Assembly: GCA_018065345.1 (NCBI GenBank) | Contig: JAGHTM010000132.1 | Coordinates: 1 to 13,178, forward strand | Direction of reading: 5' to 3' | Source of the DNA: Candidatus Enterousia merdequi | Lineage (GTDB): Bacteria; Pseudomonadota; Alphaproteobacteria; Rs-D84 | DNA length: 13,178 nt | Part shown: positions 1 through 5,148 of the stretch, piece by piece | Numbering within the stretch: the stretch's first letter is position 1 | Layout of the letters: each line of letters starts with the position of its first letter | The notes under the pieces: model-generated | Database searches by the model: none | Seen by the model: only the letters and a program-made list of their open reading frames with translations | Told to the model about the DNA's origin: nothing | Made by a program: the position numbers and the translations under genes

Positions 1-422
1 TCGTATGCAATATCAATACCAGTTAAATTTTTATATTGCTCACGTGTTGCTTTGAAATCAAGTCCAATCCAATCAACAATATCAACAACTTTCTTTAATA
101 AATCTGGATAAAAACCGTTAGTATGCAAACCGATAGTAAATCCTAATTCACGAACCCGCTTCATATAATCTATAGTAATATTAGCCTGCATCAATGCTTC
201 ACCACCAGAAAAAACTATACCTTCTAATTTACCAACACGAGATTTTAACCAATCAAAAACTTTTTCTGGATCGTATTCGCCCTGCTCTATGGCAATAAGG
301 TGCGAATTAGAACAATATTCGCAATTTAATGGGCAACCTTTCAAAAATAATACGGCGGCTAATTTCCCTGGAAAATCAATAGTCGTAAAGGAAACCAAGC
401 CGCCGATTTGTAAATCTTGCAT
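1..422 (-). CDS. nrdG: Anaerobic ribonucleoside-triphosphate reductase activating protein NrdG, 3' end beyond window
   Basis: Radical-SAM activase that binds a [4Fe-4S] cluster and S-adenosylmethionine and makes the glycyl radical on the class III reductase. About 140 residues are visible and the C-terminus lies beyond position 1. The N-terminus reads MQDLQIGGLVSFTTIDFPGK, followed by the cluster motif CPLNCEYC (Cys30, Cys34, Cys37, spacing CX3CX2C) and the SAM-contact motif SGGEALMQ (Gly73-Glu75). An HTNGF segment further on is usual in this fold. This pattern fits the NrdG2-type branch better than the short E. coli NrdG. The ATG at 422 is the only good start: the frame opens after a TGA about 36 bases upstream with no other ATG. 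Its ribosome-binding site is weak (AAGG about 12 bases upstream), so translation may be coupled to the gene ending 19 bases before. It is the last visible gene of the nrd operon. The family call is firm; the subfamily is inferred. Confidence 0.93.
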   Translation of the reverse strand, partial: MQDLQIGGLVSFTTIDFPGKLAAVLFLKGCPLNCEYCSNSHLIAIEQGEYDPEKVFDWLKSRVGKLEGIVFSGGEALMQANITIDYMKRVRELGFTIGLHTNGFYPDLLKKVVDIVDWIGLDFKATREQYKNLTGIDIAY

Positions 423-441
423 ATTATCACAAACCTTATAC

Positions 442-618
442 TTATGCGGCCTTTCTCAACAATTCAGCATGACGCGCACCAGCAGTCAAAGAATTACTTT
501 CTGTAAATGTTTTTCTTTCGCAGAATTCAGCATATTTACCAATGTTAAAGTTTTTAACAGGTCTTATATACCCCATAGAGCGTGAAAATGTTTCGCATGG
601 TGTTCTTTGTTGGTTCAT
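442..618 (-). CDS. Stand-alone glycyl-radical domain of class III ribonucleotide reductase (NrdD C-terminal piece)
   Basis: A 58-residue protein whose first 38 residues match what normally ends NrdD: PCETFSRSMGYIRPV, then NFNIGK, then EFCERKTF. In one-piece NrdD the equivalent is CEVYSRVxGYxRPV..N.GK..EF..R. Gly16 of MGY is therefore the predicted radical-carrying glycine, and Cys8 sits where a metal-binding cysteine usually lies. The last 20 residues (TESNSLTAGARHAELLRKAA) are an extra tail I do not recognise. The gene starts 33 bases after the nrdD stop and in the same frame. The join reads TAA TAA, then eleven codons' length including AGGAAAGGAGG, then ATG, so it has a near-perfect ribosome-binding site of its own. 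nrdG follows 19 bases later. It presumably docks on the NrdD body and is the NrdG substrate. The homology is seen in the residues; function as a separate subunit is inferred. Confidence 0.85.
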   Translation of the reverse strand: MNQQRTPCETFSRSMGYIRPVKNFNIGKYAEFCERKTFTESNSLTAGARHAELLRKAA

Positions 619-651
619 GATATATCCTCCTTTCCTTTCTTTGTTAATTTA

Positions 652-2706
652 TTATTTGTGTTCGCCACATTCACAATGGCATTCGTTATTATTTGCCGCG
701 ATTTCTGCGTCACATTTTGGACAGAAATCATGACGTCCTGGTAAATAACCGTGTTTTGGACATATAGAAAATGTAGGTGTCAATGTCATATATGGCACTT
801 TGTAATTTTCAAATATAGTCCGAATGATTTTTTCGGCTGCTTCACCACTTGATACCGGTTCGCCCATATAAAGGTGCAACATTGTTCCGCCTGTATATTT
901 GCGTTGAAGTTCTTCTTGGTGTTCCAAAGCGACAAAAGGGTCATCTGTGAAATACACCGGTAATTGAGTTGAATTAGTATAATATGGAGCGTCTTCTGTG
1001 CCAGCAGTTAAAATATCTGGGAAATTTTTCTTATCTGTCTTAGCAAAACGATAAGCGCATCCTTCGGCTGGAGTTGCTTCTAAATTATACAAATTGCCTG
1101 TTGTTTCTTGATAATCAGCCAAGTTAGTTCTGATAAAGTCCATAACTTCCAAGACTAAGTTTTTACCAAATACTGTTGCGATATTATCGGTTCCATTTGT
1201 GAAATTCATAACCATTTCATTTGCACCATTGACACCGATAGTTGAAAAGTGATGATTCCAATTACCAAGATAACGTTTTGTAAATGGATAAAGGCCACGT
1301 TCCAAATTCTTGGATATAATTTTACGTTTGATTTCCAAAGAATCACGAGCCAAATCAAGCAAACGTTTTAATTCACGTAACAAACCTTCGCGGTCGCCCT
1401 TGTGAGTATATCCAAGACGTGCTAAATTGATTGTCACAACCCCGATAGAACCAGTTTTTTCAGCACTTCCAAACAAGCCACCACCACGTTTTAATAATTC
1501 ACGAACATCTAAACGCAATCTGCAACACATAGAACGAACGTCAGATGGATTCAAATCACTGTTCAAGAAATTCTGGAAATTTGGAATACCATATTTAGCA
1601 GCCAATTCAAACAAAGGTTTTACATTTGGATGTTCCCATGGAAAATCGTCTGTAATGTTATATGTTGGAATTGGGAATGTAAAAGGACGGCCCAAAGCAT
1701 CACCTTCGGTCATAACTTCGATAAATGCTTTGTTTATCATATCCATTTCTGGTTGTAAATCACCGTATGTGAAATCTACCATTTTTTTGCCTACAAAAGG
1801 ACGTTGTTCACGTAAATCTTTTGGGCAAGTCCAATCAAAAGTAAAATTGATAAATGGTGTTTGGGTTCCCCAACGACAAGGCACAGAGCAATTAAATACC
1901 AATGTCTGCATAGCGTTTTTAACATCTGAATAAGATAATTTATCCAAACGAACATACGGCGCCAAATATGTATCAACCGATGAAAACGCTTGGGCCCCAG
2001 CAAATTCGTTTTGTAATGTGCCCAAAAAATTCACCATATGAGAAACCGCAGTAGCCATATGTTTAGCAGGTTCACATTGTAAATACCCAGGAACACCATT
2101 AAAACCTTCATATAATAATTCACGCAAAGACCAACCAGCACAATACCCAGTCAACCATCCCAAATCATGAATATGAAATGCTGCAGATTTATGGGCTTCG
2201 GCAATTTCTCTTGGATAAATACTTAACCAATATTCAGCGGTCATACGTTCAGAAGAACGCAAAATCAAACCACCAATAGAATAACCAATATTTGCATTTT
2301 CTTTGACGCGCCAATCAGCTTCACTTACATAGCCACCAATAACCGATACAGCATCAACCAAAGCATCACGTGTTTCGGCACGTTTTTGACGATATACGAT
2401 ATAACTTTCAGCTGTTTTATACGCATGTGCATCCATCAAAGTTTGAATTACTATATCTTGAATATTTTCTACATCTGGTATTTCGCCAGCATATTTTTTG
2501 TCCAGTCTTTTCAAAACATCTTGGGTAATTTTAACAATATCAGCATCAGATATTTCTGAAGTCACTGCGACAGCAGATTTTATAGCATCAAATATCTTTT
2601 TTGCGTCAAATGGAACAACTTCACCAGAACGTTTTTTTATAGAAGTCAAACCACATGTCAAAGTGGACATAACTTGAATTTTTACTTCGTTTGTCTTGTC
2701 TGCCAT
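652..2706 (-). CDS. nrdD: Anaerobic ribonucleoside-triphosphate reductase NrdD, large part lacking the glycyl-radical domain
   Basis: Class III reductase that turns ribonucleoside triphosphates into deoxynucleotides for DNA synthesis without oxygen; 684 residues. An ATP-cone allosteric domain covers about residues 20-110 (KKRSGEVVPFDAKKI, later ESYIVYRQKRAE). The catalytic barrel follows, with HIHDLG, YCAGWSLRELL (Cys189), AGAQAFSSVDTYLAPYVR and RWGTQTPFINF. The MCCRLRLD stretch (Cys394/Cys395) probably holds the thiyl-radical cysteine. A cysteine-rich end (Cys649, 662, 665, 676, 678, 680) resembles the zinc site that precedes the glycyl loop. The protein then stops at two TAA codons, so the conserved RVxGY loop is absent here and is supplied by the next gene. 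I chose the ATG at 2706 (MADKTNE, AGGGG about 7 bases upstream). A longer in-frame start at 2769 would fall inside an NrdR box and lacks a ribosome-binding site. Family identification is very sure. Confidence 0.96.
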   Translation of the reverse strand: MADKTNEVKIQVMSTLTCGLTSIKKRSGEVVPFDAKKIFDAIKSAVAVTSEISDADIVKITQDVLKRLDKKYAGEIPDVENIQDIVIQTLMDAHAYKTAESYIVYRQKRAETRDALVDAVSVIGGYVSEADWRVKENANIGYSIGGLILRSSERMTAEYWLSIYPREIAEAHKSAAFHIHDLGWLTGYCAGWSLRELLYEGFNGVPGYLQCEPAKHMATAVSHMVNFLGTLQNEFAGAQAFSSVDTYLAPYVRLDKLSYSDVKNAMQTLVFNCSVPCRWGTQTPFINFTFDWTCPKDLREQRPFVGKKMVDFTYGDLQPEMDMINKAFIEVMTEGDALGRPFTFPIPTYNITDDFPWEHPNVKPLFELAAKYGIPNFQNFLNSDLNPSDVRSMCCRLRLDVRELLKRGGGLFGSAEKTGSIGVVTINLARLGYTHKGDREGLLRELKRLLDLARDSLEIKRKIISKNLERGLYPFTKRYLGNWNHHFSTIGVNGANEMVMNFTNGTDNIATVFGKNLVLEVMDFIRTNLADYQETTGNLYNLEATPAEGCAYRFAKTDKKNFPDILTAGTEDAPYYTNSTQLPVYFTDDPFVALEHQEELQRKYTGGTMLHLYMGEPVSSGEAAEKIIRTIFENYKVPYMTLTPTFSICPKHGYLPGRHDFCPKCDAEIAANNNECHCECGEHK

Positions 2707-2732
2707 ATCATTACCCCTTAAATTGACAAAAA

Positions 2733-2781
2733 ATACTATATATAGTGTTCTTTTTGTTTCTTTACACACAATATACAGTAT
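2733..2781 (-). promoter_or_regulatory. Pair of NrdR boxes upstream of nrdD
   Basis: Two near-palindromes match the NrdR consensus acaCwAtATaTwGtgt. The proximal one (2733-2748) reads atactatatatagtgt on the plus strand, 15 of 16 positions. The distal one (2766-2781) reads acacaatatacagtat, 14 of 16. Their centres are 33 bases apart, about three helical turns, so dimers could bind the same face. NrdR is the ATP/dATP-sensing repressor of ribonucleotide reductase genes; tandem boxes before nrd operons are its hallmark. The proximal box contains TATATA, which may be the nrdD -10 element, so binding would block RNA polymerase. The transcript start itself is not determined. Confidence 0.82.
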
Positions 2782-3072
2782 TTTTATCTAAATCTCATTA
2801 TCAAAAAAAATTTTTTTTTTATTTTTTTACTTGCTTTTTTGTAATGCCCAACAGACGTGCTTTTGAGAGATTTTTCATAACATCGATTCGGTGTGTTTTT
2901 TTATACTAAATATGCTTTTGTGTCAAAATTTGTAAAAAAATAGATAAAAAACCGAATCGAAAAACATAAAAATACAAGATATGGATAAAAAAATCACAAT
3001 TTACGTCAAGATATTGATTTTTTGTATATCTTATTGAAAAAAGGCTATTTTAAGATTTTTTATAAAAAGTTG
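2782..3072. other. AT-rich non-coding stretch between the nrd promoter and the small-RNA locus
   Basis: No open frame here looks like a gene. The part nearest nrdD has long adenine and thymine runs (about 2803-2827), which could bend the DNA or act as an UP element for the nrdD promoter. A minus-strand TGATAAT lies at 2797-2803. Further out is the inverted repeat 2883-2892/2951-2960, listed separately, and a weak 7-base-pair hairpin (3008-3014 with 3026-3032). Confidence 0.5.
2883..2960. repeat. Perfect 10-bp inverted repeat flanking a TTGACA promoter-like sequence
   Basis: The arm tcgattcggt (2883-2892) has its exact reverse complement accgaatcga at 2951-2960, 58 bases away. These are among the few G/C-rich words in this stretch. 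Between the arms, on the minus strand, lies a perfect -35 hexamer TTGACA (2921-2926) followed after 15 bases by TATAAA (2900-2905), pointing to nrdD. The spacing is short of the ideal 17. The arms could be operator half-sites for a looping or dimeric regulator, or the ends of a long RNA hairpin. No U-tract follows on either strand, so it is not a terminator. Confidence 0.5.
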
Positions 3073-3074
3073 TC

Positions 3075-3172
3075 AAAAAAATGGGATGATGGGACGACCC
3101 AAACACAAAAAGAATAGATTCGTTGCGAAAGCCACCATCCCATATATATTCTCTCTTCTCTGCTTTCGCATA
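3075..3172 (-). ncRNA. Candidate small RNA, about 100 nt, with H-type pseudoknot and U-tract end
   Basis: On the minus strand an extended -10 promoter (3178-3186) should start a transcript near 3172. The RNA would hold two interlocked inverted repeats. Stem 1 is UGCGAAAGC (3162-3170) with GCUUUCGCA (3124-3132), 9 of 9 pairs. Stem 2 is UGGGAUGGUGG (3132-3142) with CCAUCAUCCCA (3082-3092), 10 of 11 pairs, followed at once by seven U (3075-3081). The order arm1-arm2-arm1'-arm2', with no linker between the stems, is that of an H-type pseudoknot. The loops are a purine-rich 19-nt loop and a 31-nt loop. A small hairpin GGGUCGUCCC lies at 3091-3100. I match it to no known RNA family. Alternatively, an ATG at 3171, just at the predicted +1, opens a 32-codon leaderless frame to 3073 with a hydrophobic middle. 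Confidence 0.55.
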
Positions 3173-3177
3173 ATAGC

Positions 3178-3205
3178 ATTATATCAAATAAAAAATATTT
3201 TGCAA
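3178..3205 (-). promoter_or_regulatory. Promoter of the small-RNA candidate (TTGCAA-N16-TGATATAAT)
   Basis: On the minus strand, TATAAT occupies 3178-3183 with an upstream TGA, giving the extended -10 element TGATATAAT. TTGCAA (3200-3205) lies 16 bases upstream as a -35 with four of six consensus bases. It sits directly after the terminator of the DUF378 gene, so it would drive a separate transcript. Confidence 0.6.
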
Positions 3206-3232
3206 AAAAAAGAATGCCCAATTGGGCATTCT
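3204..3232 (-). terminator. Intrinsic terminator after the DUF378 gene
   Basis: A perfect 22-base palindrome (3211-3232, arms agaatgcccaa and ttgggcattct) is followed on the minus strand by eight T (3204-3211). It lies 18 bases after the stop codon at 3251. Confidence 0.88.
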
Positions 3233-3250
3233 GGTATAAGAAATATAAAA

Positions 3251-3472
3251 TTAGTTATTGCGATAATTGCAAACAGGTTTGTCTGTGAATAACCATACAC
3301 AAGCCCAAACCAAAGCAGCTAAACCAATAACAATATATATCAAACGTGTTATCATTGTCATAGGACCAAAAAGCCAAGCGACTAAATCAAATTGAAATAA
3401 TCCGACCAAGCCCCAGTTCAAAGCTCCAATCAAAGATAAAGGTTTTAAAACATAACGTGTAAATGCACTCAT
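3251..3472 (-). CDS. DUF378 family small membrane protein
   Basis: A 73-residue protein with two predicted membrane helices, about residues 9-33 and 39-62, and the family's motif LIGALNWGLVGLF in the first helix. PMTMITRLIYIVIGLAAL leads into the second. DUF378 (YuzA-like) proteins are small inner-membrane proteins of unknown function. The ATG at 3472 is preceded by AGGAG with 7 bases of spacing. The gene has its own terminator and sits downstream of, but separated by a terminator from, the InlB-repeat gene. Likely promoters are TATAAT at 3520-3525 and TGATATAAT at 3575-3583 on the minus strand. The family assignment rests on the GALNWGLVG signature and two-helix layout; the function is unknown. 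Confidence 0.87.
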   Translation of the reverse strand: MSAFTRYVLKPLSLIGALNWGLVGLFQFDLVAWLFGPMTMITRLIYIVIGLAALVWACVWLFTDKPVCNYRNN

Positions 3473-3574
3473 TTTTTTCTCCTGTGGTTAAAATTATGTT
3501 AAGTCTTTTGGACACGATTATTATACCGCAATATCACATATTATTCCGCAGGAACGGTATCCTAAAGCACATAT

Positions 3575-3583
3575 ATTATATCA
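3575..3583 (-). promoter_or_regulatory. Extended -10 promoter element upstream of the DUF378 gene
   Basis: TGATATAAT on the minus strand, the same nonamer as at four other promoters here, about 100 bases before the DUF378 start. No good -35 is present. A second plain TATAAT lies nearer the gene at 3520-3525, so either could be used. Confidence 0.42.
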
Positions 3584-3584
3584 T

Positions 3585-3613
3585 AAAAAAAACATCCCGT
3601 TGAACGGGATGTT
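3585..3613 (-). terminator. Intrinsic terminator after the 280-residue InlB-repeat gene
   Basis: Ten-base-pair stem aacatcccgt (3591-3600) / acgggatgtt (3604-3613) with a 3-base loop. On the minus strand it is followed by a T-run (3585-3592). It begins about 25 bases after the stop codon. Confidence 0.87.
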
Positions 3614-3638
3614 TTCATTTGTGTTACCAACATCAAGA

Positions 3639-4481
3639 TTATTCTTGTCCTGGATTTTGTTCCGAAGCTGAAGTTGTTGATGTAACAGTCCATCCACCGA
3701 ATGTATAACCTGTCTTTGTTGGTTCTTCTGGTAATGTGATACTTCCATCGTAAGTACAAGTTGTTGGAGCGATTTCTGTACCACCTTGAGAATCCCATGT
3801 AAGGTTGATGGTATTTGGTGTCCATGTTGCTTTACATACTGTATCAGCATCAACACTATATGTACCGCCAGCTGCAACAATTCCATTTGTGCAAGACCAA
3901 CCTGCGAATGCATAACCTGGCAATGCACATGTGTTTGCTGTTGTTGGCAAAGCTGCATATGCAGCATCATATGTAACATTAACAGTAGCAGGAGCAACAC
4001 CATCTTGTGCGAATGTGGATGATGCATTTTCTGGCAAATCACCACAAGTAAATGAAATTGTATGAGGATTTGCACTATAAATAGCATACAAACTTAAACC
4101 TGCATCTGTTGTCCAAGCAGATTGTGCTTCGCCTGCTTGATAAACAACGGCACCGTCAATTGATGTACCCCATCCTTGGAATGTATAACCTTCGGCTTCT
4201 GTTATACCTGCTTCTGTCAAAGTTTTTGTTGTCCAAGCAGCATCATATGTCAAACCACCTGTAAATGTAGCAGGATCAGTTGTAGCAGCTGTACCATGAC
4301 TACCTTGATAATATTTAATATCATATGACTTTGCATCCCACAAAGCTTCAAGGCTAGCACTACCACTATCTACGCCCAATGTGTTTATAACGCACTCATT
4401 ACCAGTACCGGTAACTTCAGCAGCAAATGCAGGACATGCCATACAAATAACAAGTCCAGATGTTAAGAATATTTTTTTCAT
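3639..4481 (-). CDS. Secreted InlB B-repeat (Listeria-Bacteroides repeat) protein
   Basis: A 280-residue exported protein. The signal peptide MKKIFLTSGLVICMACPAFA is probably cut after Ala20. The mature part holds three repeats of the InlB/Flg_new type, each ending in GY-F-GW: GYTFQGW (98-104), GYAFAGW (189-195) and GYTFGGW (258-264). Related W(T/D)xNTI and CTYD-I-LP-EPT pieces occur within the repeats. Such beta-grasp-like repeats occur in surface and adhesive proteins; no anchor or enzyme domain is visible. The protein ends 16 residues after the last repeat, directly before a terminator, so the short form looks natural and not frameshifted. The last repeat closely matches the one in the gene at 10032-10772, but that gene has an extra cysteine-rich domain. 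The ATG at 4481 has AAGGAAGG 6 bases upstream. Role in adhesion is inference. Confidence 0.87.
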   Translation of the reverse strand: MKKIFLTSGLVICMACPAFAAEVTGTGNECVINTLGVDSGSASLEALWDAKSYDIKYYQGSHGTAATTDPATFTGGLTYDAAWTTKTLTEAGITEAEGYTFQGWGTSIDGAVVYQAGEAQSAWTTDAGLSLYAIYSANPHTISFTCGDLPENASSTFAQDGVAPATVNVTYDAAYAALPTTANTCALPGYAFAGWSCTNGIVAAGGTYSVDADTVCKATWTPNTINLTWDSQGGTEIAPTTCTYDGSITLPEEPTKTGYTFGGWTVTSTTSASEQNPGQE

Positions 4482-4528
4482 GTTTTTCCTTCCTTTGAAT
4501 GTTTGAATAAATTCCCTTCACGAAAAGT

Positions 4529-4537
4529 ATTATATCA
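4529..4537 (-). promoter_or_regulatory. Extended -10 promoter element of the 280-residue InlB-repeat gene
   Basis: TGATATAAT on the minus strand, giving a leader of about 40 bases before the ATG at 4481. The usual -35 position holds only T-rich sequence, as can happen with extended -10 promoters. Confidence 0.5.
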
Positions 4538-4584
4538 TATTTTCAATGTTAAAAAAAGCAAAAAAACTTTTTTTCAAAAAAAAA

Positions 4585-4611
4585 TAAAAAAAAATCCCGA
4601 TTGCTCAGGAT
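4585..4611 (-). terminator. Intrinsic terminator after the lipoprotein gene
   Basis: On the minus strand, ATCCTGA (4605-4611), loop GCAA (4601-4604), then TCGGGAT (4594-4600): seven pairs including one G-T wobble, closed by a GNRA-type loop. A T-run follows (4585-4593). It starts about 10 bases after the stop codon. Confidence 0.75.
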
Positions 4612-4620
4612 TTTTTTCTA

Positions 4621-5049
4621 TTACATTTGTTTTTCTTGGATAATTTTTCCATTTTCATCGTATATTTTTATACTTTTTACTTCACCATTTTGCCAATCCA
4701 TTTCCATATGCAAAACACCATCTTCATTATATAATTTACTTATACCTTCTGTTTTTCCATTTACAACGTTTGCTATCACATGTATTTTACCATTTTCATA
4801 ATATTCACGCTCTGTTCCGTTTTCGCGACCATCTTTGATATTCATTTCGCGCCAAACATTCCCATTTTCATAGTATTGTTTTACTAACCCATTTATTAAA
4901 TTTCCATCTTGGTCAGCACAAACCACAGGATTTACATCTGTTTCTTCCAATCCAGAGCAAATAGCATCTTCACCAACGACATAAGTTTTTGTATTATTAC
5001 ATCCAGCCAATATCAATAATCCAGGTAATAAGAATAAAATTTTTTTCAT
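4621..5049 (-). CDS. Lipoprotein with MORN_2-type (YwqK-like) repeats
   Basis: A 142-residue protein. MKKILFLLPGLLILAGCNN is a lipoprotein signal with lipobox LAGC; Cys17 would be lipidated after cleavage by signal peptidase II. Residues of about 55-140 carry tandem repeats of the MORN_2 kind: VKQYYENGNVWREMNIKDG, then TEREYYENGKIHVIANVVNG, then SKLYNEDGVLHMEMDWQNG, then a final KSIKIYDENGKIIQE. This arrangement is annotated as 'YwqK family antitoxin' in many genomes, but no toxin gene adjoins it here, so I give it no antitoxin role. Two further cysteines (about residues 31 and 44) could form a disulfide. The ATG at 5049 has AAGGAG with about 6 bases of spacing. It has its own promoter and terminator. 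Placement in a membrane facing the periplasm is inferred; the binding partner is unknown. Confidence 0.87.
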   Translation of the reverse strand: MKKILFLLPGLLILAGCNNTKTYVVGEDAICSGLEETDVNPVVCADQDGNLINGLVKQYYENGNVWREMNIKDGRENGTEREYYENGKIHVIANVVNGKTEGISKLYNEDGVLHMEMDWQNGEVKSIKIYDENGKIIQEKQM

Positions 5050-5072
5050 AAAAATCTCCTTTTGTTTTTAAT

Positions 5073-5102
5073 ATTAAAACACATAAATGATAAAAAAGTC
5101 AA
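5073..5102 (-). promoter_or_regulatory. Promoter of the lipoprotein gene (TTGACT-N18-TTTAAT)
   Basis: On the minus strand TTGACT (5097-5102) and TTTAAT (5073-5078), each one base off consensus, are separated by 18 bases and lie just after the ppdK terminator. The leader would be about 17-20 bases, ending in the AAGGAG site. Confidence 0.55.
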
Positions 5103-5105
5103 ACA

Positions 5106-5135
5106 AATAAAAACCCCGACATAAATCGGGGTTTT
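5106..5135 (-). terminator. Intrinsic terminator after ppdK
   Basis: Ten-base-pair stem aaaaccccga (5110-5119) / tcggggtttt (5126-5135) with a 6-base loop, followed by a T-rich tract on the minus strand. It starts about 13 bases after the ppdK stop codon. Confidence 0.88.
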
Positions 5136-5148
5136 ATTCATGCAAATA

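Noticed and set aside
289..585. Plus-strand open frame of 98 codons over nrdG and the glycyl-radical gene
   Set aside because: It is antisense to two genes with clear motifs and has no ribosome-binding site or recognisable domain.
2707..2769. Longer nrdD start at 2769 adding 21 residues (MCKETKRTLY...)
   Set aside because: The extension has no ribosome-binding site and would run through both the NrdR boxes region and the probable -10; the ATG at 2706 has AGGGG at good spacing and starts a typical NrdD N-terminus.
3075..3172. tRNA, tmRNA or other housekeeping RNA at the small-RNA locus
   Set aside because: No T-loop GGTTCRANTC, no CCA end, no SRP tetraloop motif and no RNase P core; the fold is a pseudoknot with a U-tract instead.
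3086..3292. Plus-strand open frame of 68 codons
   Set aside because: No ribosome-binding site or family resemblance; it crosses the small-RNA stems, the DUF378 terminator and the end of the DUF378 gene on the other strand.
3639..3700. Frameshift truncation of the InlB-repeat gene
   Set aside because: The stop is followed directly by a strong terminator, with no remnant of a C-terminal domain in any frame.
3581..4087. Second minus-strand frame of 168 codons inside the InlB-repeat gene, rich in Leu, His and Gln
   Set aside because: Low-complexity shadow of the repeat-coding frame, which has the signal peptide, ribosome-binding site and conserved motifs.
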